NCBI RefSeq assembly: GCF_025420585.1
Contig: NZ_JAOEGB010000017.1
Span: forward strand, 1 to 64,000
Direction: 5' to 3'
DNA: 64,000 nucleotides
Source: Planotetraspora sp. A-T 1434
Lineage (GTDB): Bacteria > Actinomycetota > Actinomycetes > Streptosporangiales > Streptosporangiaceae
Under the pieces are notes generated by a model. That model worked only from the letters and a program-made list of their open reading frames with translations, was not told the DNA's origin and ran no database searches. Each line of letters begins with the position of its first letter. Position 1 is the first letter of the stretch. The position numbers were made by a program, and so were the translations under genes. Of the stretch, positions 43,012 to 51,777 are shown piece by piece.

Positions 43012-44460
43012 TTAGGCCGTCAGCAGCTCGACGGCCGCCTGGGTGTTGGCGCGGGCCGCGCCGTACGTCGCGATGTAGGCGGCGGCCTCGGGGCGCCAGA
43101 TCGGCAGGCCCATCTCGACCAGGATCGCGTCGGAGCGGGCCGCGAGCAGTGCGGAGACGAACCCCTGGCTCTGCGGGTACCGATGGGCGTCCTTGACGAC
43201 GATGATCAGCGAGCGGCCGGTCGCGCGCTCCAGCAGCGCTGCGGGGTCGGCCTCGTCAGGCTTGACCCGGACGATCTCGGCCTCGGGCAGCCACGGCGCG
43301 ACACCCCAGGGCACGTCGCCGACGGCGATGGTCGGCGGCGTGTCGACCTCGATCACGAAGGGGTCGACCAGGGGTGACGCCGAGCCCGAGAGCGAGACGG
43401 CGCGGCGGGCCGCGTCGAGGCCGATGACGTTGTTCTCGGCCGCGTCGGGGCGGGGTGAGGCGAACCACTCCCGAAGGCTCGCCACCCGCTCGTTGGCCTC
43501 CTCCAGCCGGGACAACGGCAGCCAGCCGGAGGTGACGGCCTCGACGATCTCGGCCAGCATCCGCTCGATCTCGTCCGGTGTGGGAAGCGGCCCGAGGCAG
43601 AGGAGGTCGGATCCCGCGGCGAGGGAGCGTACGCCGCCGCCGCCGAGGCCGACGCTCTTGGTGATCGCGTGCATGTCCAGGGCGTCGGTGACCACGACGC
43701 CGTCGTAGCCCATCTCCTGGCGCAGCAGGGTCGTCAGCGCCTCGCTGCTGAGCGTGGCGGGAGACGTTCCGGTCAGGTGCGGGACGGCCACGTGGGCCGT
43801 CATGATCGACTTGGTGCCCGCTTCTATGGCCGCGCGGAACGGGACCAGCTCCCGCTCCCACAGCAGCTCCCTCGACGCGTCCACGAGCGGGATCTCCAGG
43901 TGGGAGTCCTGCCGGGTGGCGCCGTGGCCGGGGAAGTGCTTGACGCAGGCGGCGACCCTGAGGGACTGCAGGCCGCGGATGGCGGCGACCGTGTGCCTGG
44001 CCACCAGCTCCGCGGTGGAGCCGAACGACCGGGTGCCGATGACCGGGTTGTCGTCGGCGGTGTTGACGTCGGCGACCGGGCCCATGTCGAGGTTCACGCC
44101 GCAGCGGGCCAGGTCGGAGCCGATGGAGTGATAGACCCGCTCGGTGAGGTCCACGTCGTCGACGGCTCCCAGCGCCGCGTTCCCCGGATAGGGGCTCCCG
44201 GTGTGGTAGGCCAGCCGGGTGACGTCGCCGCCCTCCTCGTCGAGGGAGATGACGGGGCGGCCCGCGCCGTTCAGCTCTCCGGTGAGGGCCGCGAGCTGAT
44301 CCGCGCCGCGCACGTTGAAGCCGAAGAGGGTGACGCCACCGAGGCCACCCTCCAGCCCTCGCAGAACCCAGTCGGGGGCGGTCGTGCCCTGGAAGGCCAC
44401 GAGCAGCGTGCCGGCCGCGAGACGATGCAGCTCACTGGGCACGCGGGAAGAGGCAGACAT
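43012..44460 (-). CDS. GH3-family beta-N-acetylhexosaminidase (NagZ-like)
   Basis: Glycoside hydrolase of 482 aa. The GH3 NagZ signature 'KHFPGHGATRQDSHLEIP' contains the catalytic His/Asp dyad loop, and 'VVVTDALDMHAI' holds the nucleophile Asp. 'LDEEGGDVTRLAYHTGSPYP' and 'LDMGPVADVNTADDNPVIGT' are also characteristic. No signal peptide is seen, so it acts in the cytoplasm on imported amino-sugar glycosides or muropeptides. It is the last gene of the ABC operon, 96 bp after the second permease. Confidence 0.92.
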   Translation of the reverse strand: MSASSRVPSELHRLAAGTLLVAFQGTTAPDWVLRGLEGGLGGVTLFGFNVRGADQLAALTGELNGAGRPVISLDEEGGDVTRLAYHTGSPYPGNAALGAVDDVDLTERVYHSIGSDLARCGVNLDMGPVADVNTADDNPVIGTRSFGSTAELVARHTVAAIRGLQSLRVAACVKHFPGHGATRQDSHLEIPLVDASRELLWERELVPFRAAIEAGTKSIMTAHVAVPHLTGTSPATLSSEALTTLLRQEMGYDGVVVTDALDMHAITKSVGLGGGGVRSLAAGSDLLCLGPLPTPDEIERMLAEIVEAVTSGWLPLSRLEEANERVASLREWFASPRPDAAENNVIGLDAARRAVSLSGSASPLVDPFVIEVDTPPTIAVGDVPWGVAPWLPEAEIVRVKPDEADPAALLERATGRSLIIVVKDAHRYPQSQGFVSALLAARSDAILVEMGLPIWRPEAAAYIATYGAARANTQAAVELLTA

Positions 44461-44556
44461 GCTGTCCTTACCTAGAGGTGTTGGTATGGGTCGCGGGCAC
44501 GTCCGGTACGGCGACGCCCTCGTGGGGCGGTAGCCGTACCGGTGCCCGGAGAGGGA

Positions 44557-45408
44557 TTATCCCTTGACTGCGCCCGCGACCAGGCCGGAGACCATGCGCC
44601 GCTGGACCAGCAGGAAGAAGATGAGGACCGGGATGGTCATCAGGGTCGAGGCGGCCATGATCCCGCCCCAGTCGGTCGACCGCTGGCCGACGAAGAACTG
44701 CAACGCGATCGGCATGGTGTACTTGCCCTGGTCGCCGATCAGCGTGAGGGCGAAGATGAACTCGTTCCACGCGGTGATGAACGAGAAGATGCTCGTGGCC
44801 ACCAGTCCGGGAGCGACCAGCGGGAACAGGACCTTCCAGAAGGTCGTGAACCGGCTGGCGCCGTCGATCCAGGACGCCTCCTCCAGCTCCTTCGGCACGG
44901 CGGCCACGAAGGTCCGCAGCATCCAGACGGAGAAGGGCAGGCTCAGGCCGACGTTGATCACGATCAGGCCGGGTAACTGGTCGTACAGGCCGAGCCGCTT
45001 GACCATGGTGAACAGCGGGATCAGCAGGGCCTCGGCAGGCACCATCTGCACGATCAGCAGCAGGATCAGGAACGTCGTCCGGAACCGGAACCGAAACCGG
45101 GCGACCGCGGTCGCCGCGAACAGGGCGAAGACGGCACCGATCGCGACCGCGCTGAGCGCCACGATGGCGCTGTTCCCCAGGTAGCGCCAGATGGAGTGGC
45201 CGGCGACGCCCTTCGTGAGGACGCGGGACACGTGGTCCATCGACGGCGGGCTCGGGAACGGGATGAAGCTCGTGGTGAAGATCTGGTCATCCGGCTTGAA
45301 GGCCGTGGCCACCATCCAGTAGACGGGGAAGACCGCGAACAGGAACACCGCGACGCCGGCCGCGTTGAGCGCGGCCCGATTGATCCTCTTGCGGACGAGA
45401 GGGTTCAT
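44557..45408 (-). CDS. Carbohydrate ABC transporter permease (MalG type)
   Basis: Membrane permease of 283 aa, about six TM segments. EAA loop 'ELEEASWIDGASRFTTFWKV' followed by 'LFPLVAPG'. ATG 45408 overlaps the preceding permease stop by 4 bp; the frame open further upstream is a shadow. Middle of the binding protein-permease-permease-GH3 operon. ATPase not encoded here. Confidence 0.92.
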   Translation of the reverse strand: MNPLVRKRINRAALNAAGVAVFLFAVFPVYWMVATAFKPDDQIFTTSFIPFPSPPSMDHVSRVLTKGVAGHSIWRYLGNSAIVALSAVAIGAVFALFAATAVARFRFRFRTTFLILLLIVQMVPAEALLIPLFTMVKRLGLYDQLPGLIVINVGLSLPFSVWMLRTFVAAVPKELEEASWIDGASRFTTFWKVLFPLVAPGLVATSIFSFITAWNEFIFALTLIGDQGKYTMPIALQFFVGQRSTDWGGIMAASTLMTIPVLIFFLLVQRRMVSGLVAGAVKG

Positions 45409-46421
45409 CGGACGTCCTCCGTCTTCACGATCTGCCGGACGTACACGAAGGTGATCACCATCAGGATGGCCGTCAGCACGACCGCGATGGCGGCGCCCAG
45501 GCCCATCTTCGGGGGATTGCTGAACGCCTCGGCGTAGCCCCACAGCGACAGGTTGAACGCGTCGCGGTTCACCGTGCCGCCGTTCAGCAGGTACAGCTCG
45601 GTGAAGACCTTGAAGTCCCAGATGATGGACAGCACCGTCAGGACCGAGAACACCGGCTTCAGCAGCGGGAAGGTGATCTTCCTGAACGTGGTGAATCCGG
45701 TCGAGCCGTCCATCGTCGCCGCCTCGTACAGCTCGGCGGAGATGCTCTTGAGCCCGGCGAGGACGGACACCGCGATGAAGGGGAACGACGCCCAGACCAC
45801 CGCGATGGTGAGCACGAGGTAGAGCGTGAAGGTGTCGTTGAACCAGGGGTACTCGCTCCAGTCCGCCCGGCCGAAGAGCAGCCTGGACAGCCCGTCGGGG
45901 AGGAGGTTCAGCGCCCAGTTCGCGACGCCCGAGGAGGGGTCGAACAGCCACTTCCAGATGATGGCCCGCGCGGTGGGCGGGGTGGCCCACGCGGCCATGA
46001 TGCCGATGATGACGAACGTCGACATCTTCTTGCCGAGCTTGTTGAGCAGAAGGCCGACAAGGGTCCCGAGGACGAGTGTCAGCGCCACGGTGACGACCGC
46101 GAAGACGACCGTGTTGCGCAGCGACGACCAGAACAGGTCGGAGCCGAGGACCGTGTCGTAGTTGTCCAGCCCCACGAACTCGGCGGGCGCGGGGTTGGTG
46201 GCCTTGATCTGCCGCAGTCCCACCTTGTGGAAGGACATGTCGACCATCTGGTACAGCGGGTAGAGCAGAAGGGCGCCGATGATCAGCAGGCCGGGCAGGA
46301 GGAGGACGTAGGGCACCGCCCCGTTGGGGAGGCCGGACCCGCGCGGCGGCCGTGTCGTGTGCCGCCGCGACGGGGCGGAGGGGTGGCCCCCGCCCCGTGC
46401 GATGGTTGACGTCTGGGTCAT
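45405..46421 (-). CDS. Carbohydrate ABC transporter permease (MalF type)
   Basis: Membrane permease of 338 aa. After a ~30-residue hydrophilic N-terminus come six hydrophobic segments; the EAA loop is 'ELYEAATMDGSTGFTTFRKI' followed by 'TFPLLKP'. Start ATG 46421, five bases after the binding-protein stop. It likely imports N-acetylglucosamine-containing sugars, judging from the GH3 and dipeptidase neighbours. Confidence 0.92.
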   Translation of the reverse strand: MTQTSTIARGGGHPSAPSRRHTTRPPRGSGLPNGAVPYVLLLPGLLIIGALLLYPLYQMVDMSFHKVGLRQIKATNPAPAEFVGLDNYDTVLGSDLFWSSLRNTVVFAVVTVALTLVLGTLVGLLLNKLGKKMSTFVIIGIMAAWATPPTARAIIWKWLFDPSSGVANWALNLLPDGLSRLLFGRADWSEYPWFNDTFTLYLVLTIAVVWASFPFIAVSVLAGLKSISAELYEAATMDGSTGFTTFRKITFPLLKPVFSVLTVLSIIWDFKVFTELYLLNGGTVNRDAFNLSLWGYAEAFSNPPKMGLGAAIAVVLTAILMVITFVYVRQIVKTEDVR

Positions 46422-46426
46422 GATCC

Positions 46427-47761
46427 CTACTGGTTGAGGATCGTCTCAAGCTCGGTGTTGGCGTCCGCCAGAGCCTGGTCGACGGTCTTCTTGCCGTCGA
46501 TCACCGCGCGGGCCGCGTTCTGCAGCACCGCCTTGGTGTCGTTGGCCTCGGCCCAGTTCGGGCTGGCCGGGAAGCCCTTGGCCACCTTGAAGGTGTCCGT
46601 GAACGGCTTCTGCGCCGGGTCGTTGCCCATCTCCTGGAGCGCGTCCGGGTAGAGCGGAAGCAGGCCGCCCTCCTTGGCGTACCGGACGCCGAACTCCTTG
46701 CCCGCGGCGAGCTTGAGGTACTCGGTGGCGAGCTCGAGGTTCTTGGTGTCCTTCCAGATGGCGATGTCGTTGCCGCCCTGGAAGGCCGGGGCCGGGCCAC
46801 TGCCGTCCTTGGCCGGGAGCGAGAAGAAGCCCATCTTCGACTCGTCGATCTTGCCCTTGCTCTGCTCCTTGATGGACGCGATGTCCCAGCCGCCCGTGAC
46901 GTACATGCCGACCTTGCCGGCGGCGAAGCGCTGGGCGATGTCCACGGAGTTCTGCGTCAGGCGGCCCTTGCCGGACACGCCGTCCTTGGCGACCAGGTCC
47001 GTGTAGAACTGGAAGCCCTCCTTGAAGGCCGGGTCGGTGAGCTTGCCGACCCACTTGCCGCCCTCGAAGGCGGCGAAGTCGCCACCGGCGGACCAGACGA
47101 ACGGCGACAGGGACATGTTCGCGTCGGAGCCGCCGTTGAAGGCGAAGCCGTCGACGTCCTTGCCCTCCTTCTCCACGATCTTCTTGCCTGCGGCGATGAG
47201 CTCGTCCCAGGTCTTGGGGACCGTGATGCCCAGCTTGTCGAACCAGTCCTTGCGGTAGAGGACGGCGCGGGTGCCGCCGCCCCAGGGAGCCGCGTAGACC
47301 TTGCCGTCGATCGTCTCGTAGCTCCACAGGTTCTGCGGGATCTGCTGGAGATCGGCGTCGTTCTTCGTCACGTCCGTGATGTCGGCCAGCGCGTCCTGCT
47401 GCACCCAGGCCGCGACCTGGTCGTTGCCGAACTCGGTGACGTCCGGGCCCTCACCGCCGGCGAGCGCGGCGGTCCACTTCTTCTGCGCGTCGGGCCAGGG
47501 GATCCACTGGACTTTGGCGTCGGCGCCCGTCTGCTCCTTGAACTTGGCGCCCAGGTCGTCCATGTACTTCTGGAAGACGTCGGTGGGGGCGCCGAGACGC
47601 CAGACGGTCAGAGTCTGGCCGGCGAACTTCGGACCGCTGGCCGCCGCCGACGCGGCAGCGGTCGGCTTGGTGTCGGTGGAGTCCCCGCTTCCACAAGCGG
47701 CGAGACCCAGGGCCAGGGCAGCGGTGGCAGTGGTCGCCGCCGCGATTTTCGTGATTTTCAC
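46427..47761 (-). CDS. Extracellular sugar-binding lipoprotein
   Basis: Solute-binding lipoprotein of 444 aa. Signal 'MKITKIAAATTATAALALG' with lipobox 'LAAC' (Cys23), then a Thr/Ala/Ser-rich linker before the binding domain ('GQTLTVWRLGAPTDVFQKYM'). The family-1 features 'NGGSDANMSLSPFVWSAGGD' and 'AAGKVGMYVTGGWDIASI' are visible. It is the first gene of the leftward operon, sharing its promoter with the ROK gene at 47926. Confidence 0.92.
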   Translation of the reverse strand: MKITKIAAATTATAALALGLAACGSGDSTDTKPTAAASAAASGPKFAGQTLTVWRLGAPTDVFQKYMDDLGAKFKEQTGADAKVQWIPWPDAQKKWTAALAGGEGPDVTEFGNDQVAAWVQQDALADITDVTKNDADLQQIPQNLWSYETIDGKVYAAPWGGGTRAVLYRKDWFDKLGITVPKTWDELIAAGKKIVEKEGKDVDGFAFNGGSDANMSLSPFVWSAGGDFAAFEGGKWVGKLTDPAFKEGFQFYTDLVAKDGVSGKGRLTQNSVDIAQRFAAGKVGMYVTGGWDIASIKEQSKGKIDESKMGFFSLPAKDGSGPAPAFQGGNDIAIWKDTKNLELATEYLKLAAGKEFGVRYAKEGGLLPLYPDALQEMGNDPAQKPFTDTFKVAKGFPASPNWAEANDTKAVLQNAARAVIDGKKTVDQALADANTELETILNQ

Positions 47762-47865
47762 GTTCGTTTCTCCCTTTTCGATCCAGGGATGCGCACATAT
47801 GGGGGAGTCGGCGGGCCGCTCACCTCTTGATCGCTTTGCCTCCGGAGTGGCTGCCGCTAAACTAA

Positions 47866-47881
47866 CAAGAAACTTTCTTAA
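47866..47881. promoter_or_regulatory. ROK-type operator between ABC operon and second ROK gene
   Basis: CAAGAAACTTTCTTAA has a 13-bp palindromic core (AAGAAA-C-TTTCTT) in the 164-bp divergent promoter. It sits at the centre of the only AT-rich patch there, 45 bp before the ROK start. Confidence 0.6.
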
Positions 47882-47925
47882 AAAAAACCTGCGTTAGCGG
47901 ATCGTGACGAGAGGGGAGCCAGCCA

Positions 47926-49089
47926 GTGCCTCTACGACCGGGTACACCTCGGCTGTTACGCCAGATCAACGACCGGGCGGCACTGGAACTGCTCCTCTCG
48001 AAGGGGCCCCTGACCAGGGCCGAGCTGGGAGAGCTCACCGGGCTTTCGAAGGTCACCTCCGGCCAGCTCCTGTCGAGGCTGGAGACCCGCGGCCTTGTGA
48101 CGGCGGCCGGGGAGCGGCCGGGAGGGCGCGGCCCCAACGCCGCCCTTTACGGAGTGAATCCGGCAAGCGCCTACGTCGCGGGCCTGGAGGTCCTGCCGGA
48201 CAGCGTCACCGCGGGCGTGGCCGACATCACCGGGACGATCGTCGCCGAGATCACGGTCGACCCCACCGACGCGGGCGACCCGGTGAAGATGGTGCACGGA
48301 GCCGTCCTCCGGGCGTGCGAGTCGGCCGGCGTCGAGCTCTCCCAGCTCCGCTGCCTCGTCATCGGCACCCGCGGCGTCGTGGACCCCGCGACCGGTGAGG
48401 TCCGCTACTCCTTCGACCTGCCCGCCTGGCACGTGGGGATCCTCGGCGGCCTGCGGGCCCTCCTCGGCAAGCCGGTGATCATAGAGAACGACGTCAACCT
48501 GGCCGCCCTCGCCGAGCAGGCGTACGGCGCGGCCGAGGACGTGGACGACTTCGCCATCCTCTGGGCTGGCGTCGGCCAGGGCCTCGGCGTCATGCTCGGC
48601 GGCCGCCTGCACCGTGGCATCACCGGCGGCGCGGGGGAGATCGGCTGGCTGCCCGTCCCCGGGGAGCCGCTCCCGACCGACGTGACCGCGCCGCAGTCCG
48701 GCTCCTTCCAGCGCCTCATCGGCGGAGAGGCGCTCGCCGGCCTCGCCGCGGCCCACGGCGTGAGCCGGGACGACGGTGTGGCCGCCCTGGTCCGTACGGC
48801 TCTCGCCACCGGCAACTGGGCCTTCATCGACGAGCTGGCCGGACGGCTCGCGGTCGGCGTCGCCGCGGTGTCCGTCGTGCTCGACCCGACCCTCGTCGTC
48901 CTCAGCGGCGACGTCGGCCGGGCCGGGGGGCACGAGCTCGCCGCCCGGGTCGAGGAGTGCGTCGCGCGGGTGTGCCCCAGCAGGCCGGCCGTCGCGTGCA
49001 CCCGGGTCGAGGGCAACCCGGTGCTCCGGGGTGCGATCGTCGCGGCGCTGGAGCGGGCCCGTGAGGAAGTCTTCTCGGACACCGTGTGA
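47926..49089 (+). CDS. ROK-family transcriptional regulator 2
   Basis: Sugar-responsive regulator of 387 aa, close paralogue of the one at 41809-42987 over its whole length: HTH 'GPLTRAELGELTGLSKVTSG', actin-fold 'VADITGTIVAEITV', 'IGTRGVVDPATGEVRYSFDL', 'ENDVNLAALAEQAYGAAEDV' and 'GGAGEIGWLPVPG'. The zinc Cys cluster is absent, as in its paralogue. The start is GTG 47926 behind a GAGAGGGGAG string. It is divergent from the ABC operon and 16 bp upstream of the dipeptidase gene, probably in one transcript. Confidence 0.9.
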   Translation: MPLRPGTPRLLRQINDRAALELLLSKGPLTRAELGELTGLSKVTSGQLLSRLETRGLVTAAGERPGGRGPNAALYGVNPASAYVAGLEVLPDSVTAGVADITGTIVAEITVDPTDAGDPVKMVHGAVLRACESAGVELSQLRCLVIGTRGVVDPATGEVRYSFDLPAWHVGILGGLRALLGKPVIIENDVNLAALAEQAYGAAEDVDDFAILWAGVGQGLGVMLGGRLHRGITGGAGEIGWLPVPGEPLPTDVTAPQSGSFQRLIGGEALAGLAAAHGVSRDDGVAALVRTALATGNWAFIDELAGRLAVGVAAVSVVLDPTLVVLSGDVGRAGGHELAARVEECVARVCPSRPAVACTRVEGNPVLRGAIVAALERAREEVFSDTV

Positions 49090-49105
49090 CGGTAGGTTGC
49101 TTACC

Positions 49106-49744
49106 ATGCCCATTCTGATCTCCGATCCCCGCGTGACCTCGATCCCCGTCGAGGAGTGCGGGGAGCCGCTGTGCGACGTCCGGGGGCGGCTCCGGCTCGA
49201 CAGACGGCTCGCCGACCCCGAAGGGGCCTACGCCCACCTGCGGGAAGGCGTGCTGGCCCGGCTGGAGGACGCGCAGAGCCGCCTTCCCGGCGGGTGCCAC
49301 ATCGTCGTGGTCGAGGGCTACCGGCCGATCTCGCTGCAGAGCCGGTACTTCGAGGAGTACAAGGCCGAGTTGGGCGCGCTGTATCCGGAAATGTCGGCCG
49401 GGGAGCTGCACAGCGCGGCCAGCCGGTACGTCTCTCCGGTCGAGGTGGCCCCCCACACGGCGGGCGCGGCCGTGGACCTCACCCTCTGCGACGACGACGG
49501 AACGGAGCTCGACATGGGCACGGCCGTCAACGACAACCCCGAGCAGAGCGACGGCGCCTGCTACACCGCCGCGCCCAACATCAGCGCGGACGCCCGGCAG
49601 AACCGCAAGGTCCTCGGCGTCGCACTGGAGGCCGCGGGCCTCGTCAACTACCCCACCGAGTGGTGGCACTGGTCCTACGGCGACCGCTACTGGGCCATGA
49701 CCCGACGGGCCCGCGCCGCCATCTACGGCCCCGTCACGCTCTGA
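49106..49744 (+). CDS. M15 D-Ala-D-Ala dipeptidase (VanX-like)
   Basis: Zinc D,D-dipeptidase of 212 aa. Zinc and catalytic residues: 'HTAGAAVDLTLCDDDGTELD' (His and Asp), and 'YPTEWWHWSYGDRYWA' with the catalytic Glu and third-ligand His. 'VVEGYRPISLQSRYF' carries the family Arg. No signal peptide, so cytoplasmic. Next to a ROK regulator, an ABC importer and a NagZ-like hexosaminidase it fits degradation of D-Ala-D-Ala from imported or recycled peptidoglycan fragments. No vanH or vanA gene is nearby, so glycopeptide resistance is not the likely job. Confidence 0.88.
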   Translation: MPILISDPRVTSIPVEECGEPLCDVRGRLRLDRRLADPEGAYAHLREGVLARLEDAQSRLPGGCHIVVVEGYRPISLQSRYFEEYKAELGALYPEMSAGELHSAASRYVSPVEVAPHTAGAAVDLTLCDDDGTELDMGTAVNDNPEQSDGACYTAAPNISADARQNRKVLGVALEAAGLVNYPTEWWHWSYGDRYWAMTRRARAAIYGPVTL

Positions 49745-49782
49745 CGCCGGTCATGGTCTGAGCGCGTCATGCCGCCGGCCCG

Positions 49783-51777
49783 TCAGCCTTTGACGGTCCG
49801 CCACCGCAGGGGCTGGCCGCCGCCCGCCGTCACCAGGCGGCCCGCGTGGGCGGCCAGGACGGCGGCGTCCGGCGCCTCGCCGAGGTCGGACCACTCTGCC
49901 GGTCCGTTGACCGGCAGACGGGTGCGGACGCGGTGGTCGTCCCCGAGAGCGTACAAACGTCCGTTGCTGCCGCTAAGACAGATGGCGCCGCCGGCGTCGC
50001 CGATGTCGCGCCACGGAGGCGGCGTCATCGTGGTCTCCGCCGCGACCGTGGTGCTCGCCGCCGTCTCGGTGAAGGTGGCGGCCCACAGGCGGCCGGTAGA
50101 GGTGGCGGCGAAGAAGGTGGAGTCGCTCACCCCCAGGGCCGTCGTTCCCGGCGGGACGCGCCCCACATCGATCCAGTCCGCCGGCTCCGGGCGCGCCTCG
50201 CGGTAGCGGAGCACGCCGTCGGTGGTCACACCGTACAGGCCGGTGCCGAGCCCGGCGGCGGCCTCGCGGGGGGCGTCGAGGCAGTGCACGCCGCCCGCCG
50301 AGCCGATCGGCAGCCACCTCAGGTTCTGCCCGCACAACTCACGGGTGAGCAGCGTGTCGCCGGCGCCCACGGCGTAGAGCGCCGAGCCGGAAGCGGCCAG
50401 CGCGCGGATGTCGGTGACCGGCCCGATCACCTCCCAGGCCGGTACGGCGGGCCGGGACAGCCGATCGACCACGTTTCTCGTGATCCGCTCCACTACCGGG
50501 TCGTGGAGGGTGTTGCCCCAGTTGATCGTGGCGGCGTTGAAGACCGTGCCGCGGCCGGAGGAGAAGACGCCCATCGTCGCCCAGCCGCCCTGGCCGCCGG
50601 AGCTCCAGTGCCGCAGGTCGGCCGTCGCCAGCACGACGAAAGACGGCGGCGTGCCGTCCCGGCAGGTGACCCGCGGCACGCCCAGGACCTCGGTGAACTC
50701 CGCGGCGTCGGTCTCGTAGCCGAGCGCGCCCTGACCGAACTTGTCGCCGTCGGTGAGCCCCGTGCCCTCGAACACCCAGTGCCCGGCGAACCTCGCGGTG
50801 TAGGCCTCCTCACGCATCAGCGCCATGTCCGGCCCCCACGTGCCCGCGCCGTTGCGGAAGCTCACGCCGGTCAGCGAGTTCTCCGGGCGGGAGACGGGCG
50901 CGCTCGACCACTCGACGGTCGTCAGACTCGGGTCCTCCACCGGGTCGGTCACGGGATCGCGGTGGCAGACCATGGTCCGGCCCTCGATCCGGATCTGCCA
51001 CCAGCAGGTGTTGCCGGCGAAGAACGCGATGTTCCCGCCGCGCCGGACGAACTCCTCGCACGCGTCCCGCATCTCGGCCGACCAGTACTCGTCGTGCCCG
51101 TTGACGATCAACAGCCGGTAGGCAGACAGGAGGCCGAGGTCGAGGTCGAGCCCGGAGCAGTATTCGGCCACGTAGCCGGCCGGGCCCAGCCAGCGGAGCA
51201 TGCCGTCCTCCCACCGCTCGGGCGGCGGGCCGCCACCGGGCCGGTCGAATGTCACCCGCGCCGCGCGGTCGGGCTGCTCGTTCCAGTAGACGCTCTCGCC
51301 GGGGATGCCCGCCCGGTTGTACGCCTGCCACGTGGCGAACGGGATGGACACCAGGATGGGGGAGGTCGCGCCGGGCGTGGCCTGCCGTACGACGAAATAG
51401 ACCTCGTTGTCGGGAGACGCGCCGGAACCGGGAAGGTCGCCCGACGCGCGGGAGACGAGCACGCCGGGCTCGGGCGGTCCGCTGACGAATCGCGCCCGGT
51501 AGAGCGAGCTCGGCCAGTCCGGCGGCACATCGAGGACCCACGACGGCCCGCGCACGGACGCCGTCAGCATCAGTGCGTCGTTCGTGGCGTCGTGTACGAC
51601 GACGCCCAGCGAGCCGTCCCCTTCCAGGCGGAACTCCAGCGCCTCGCCCTGCGCGCACGAGGTCGCGGTGGCGTAGGCGCGCACCTCGGTCATCTCACGG
51701 GTCATCTCACGGGCCACCTCAGGGGCCACCTCAGGGGCCACCTCAGCGGGCATCGCGGGGCTCATGTCAAGGCTCAT
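49783..51777 (-). CDS. N,N-dimethylformamidase-like hydrolase with C-terminal propeller-like domain
   Basis: Protein of 664 aa in the NRPS cluster. Residues ~50-430 resemble the C-terminal domain of the dimethylformamidase large subunit: 'ILVSIPFATWQAYNRAGIPG', 'YRLLIVNGHDEYWSAEMRDA', 'RRGGNIAFFAGNTCWWQIRI', 'WATMGVFSSGRGTVFNAATI' and 'NWGNTL'. Residues ~435-664 are repetitive units ('LYAVGAGDTLLTRELCGQNL', 'LYGVTTDGVLRYREARPEPA', 'LYALGDDHRVRTRLPVNGPA') suggesting a beta-propeller or lectin-like tail. The first 35 residues are 12-bp-repeat-encoded AEVAPEVA/REMTREMT sequence. ATG 51777 overlaps the C-domain stop. Probably an amidohydrolase or amide-forming tailoring enzyme; substrate unknown. 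Confidence 0.75.
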   Translation of the reverse strand: MSLDMSPAMPAEVAPEVAPEVAREMTREMTEVRAYATATSCAQGEALEFRLEGDGSLGVVVHDATNDALMLTASVRGPSWVLDVPPDWPSSLYRARFVSGPPEPGVLVSRASGDLPGSGASPDNEVYFVVRQATPGATSPILVSIPFATWQAYNRAGIPGESVYWNEQPDRAARVTFDRPGGGPPPERWEDGMLRWLGPAGYVAEYCSGLDLDLGLLSAYRLLIVNGHDEYWSAEMRDACEEFVRRGGNIAFFAGNTCWWQIRIEGRTMVCHRDPVTDPVEDPSLTTVEWSSAPVSRPENSLTGVSFRNGAGTWGPDMALMREEAYTARFAGHWVFEGTGLTDGDKFGQGALGYETDAAEFTEVLGVPRVTCRDGTPPSFVVLATADLRHWSSGGQGGWATMGVFSSGRGTVFNAATINWGNTLHDPVVERITRNVVDRLSRPAVPAWEVIGPVTDIRALAASGSALYAVGAGDTLLTRELCGQNLRWLPIGSAGGVHCLDAPREAAAGLGTGLYGVTTDGVLRYREARPEPADWIDVGRVPPGTTALGVSDSTFFAATSTGRLWAATFTETAASTTVAAETTMTPPPWRDIGDAGGAICLSGSNGRLYALGDDHRVRTRLPVNGPAEWSDLGEAPDAAVLAAHAGRLVTAGGGQPLRWRTVKG

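Noticed and set aside
49106-49744. Vancomycin-resistance locus based on the VanX-like dipeptidase
   Set aside because: No VanH, VanA-type ligase or VanRS genes are adjacent; the ABC/GH3/ROK context fits peptidoglycan fragment use better.
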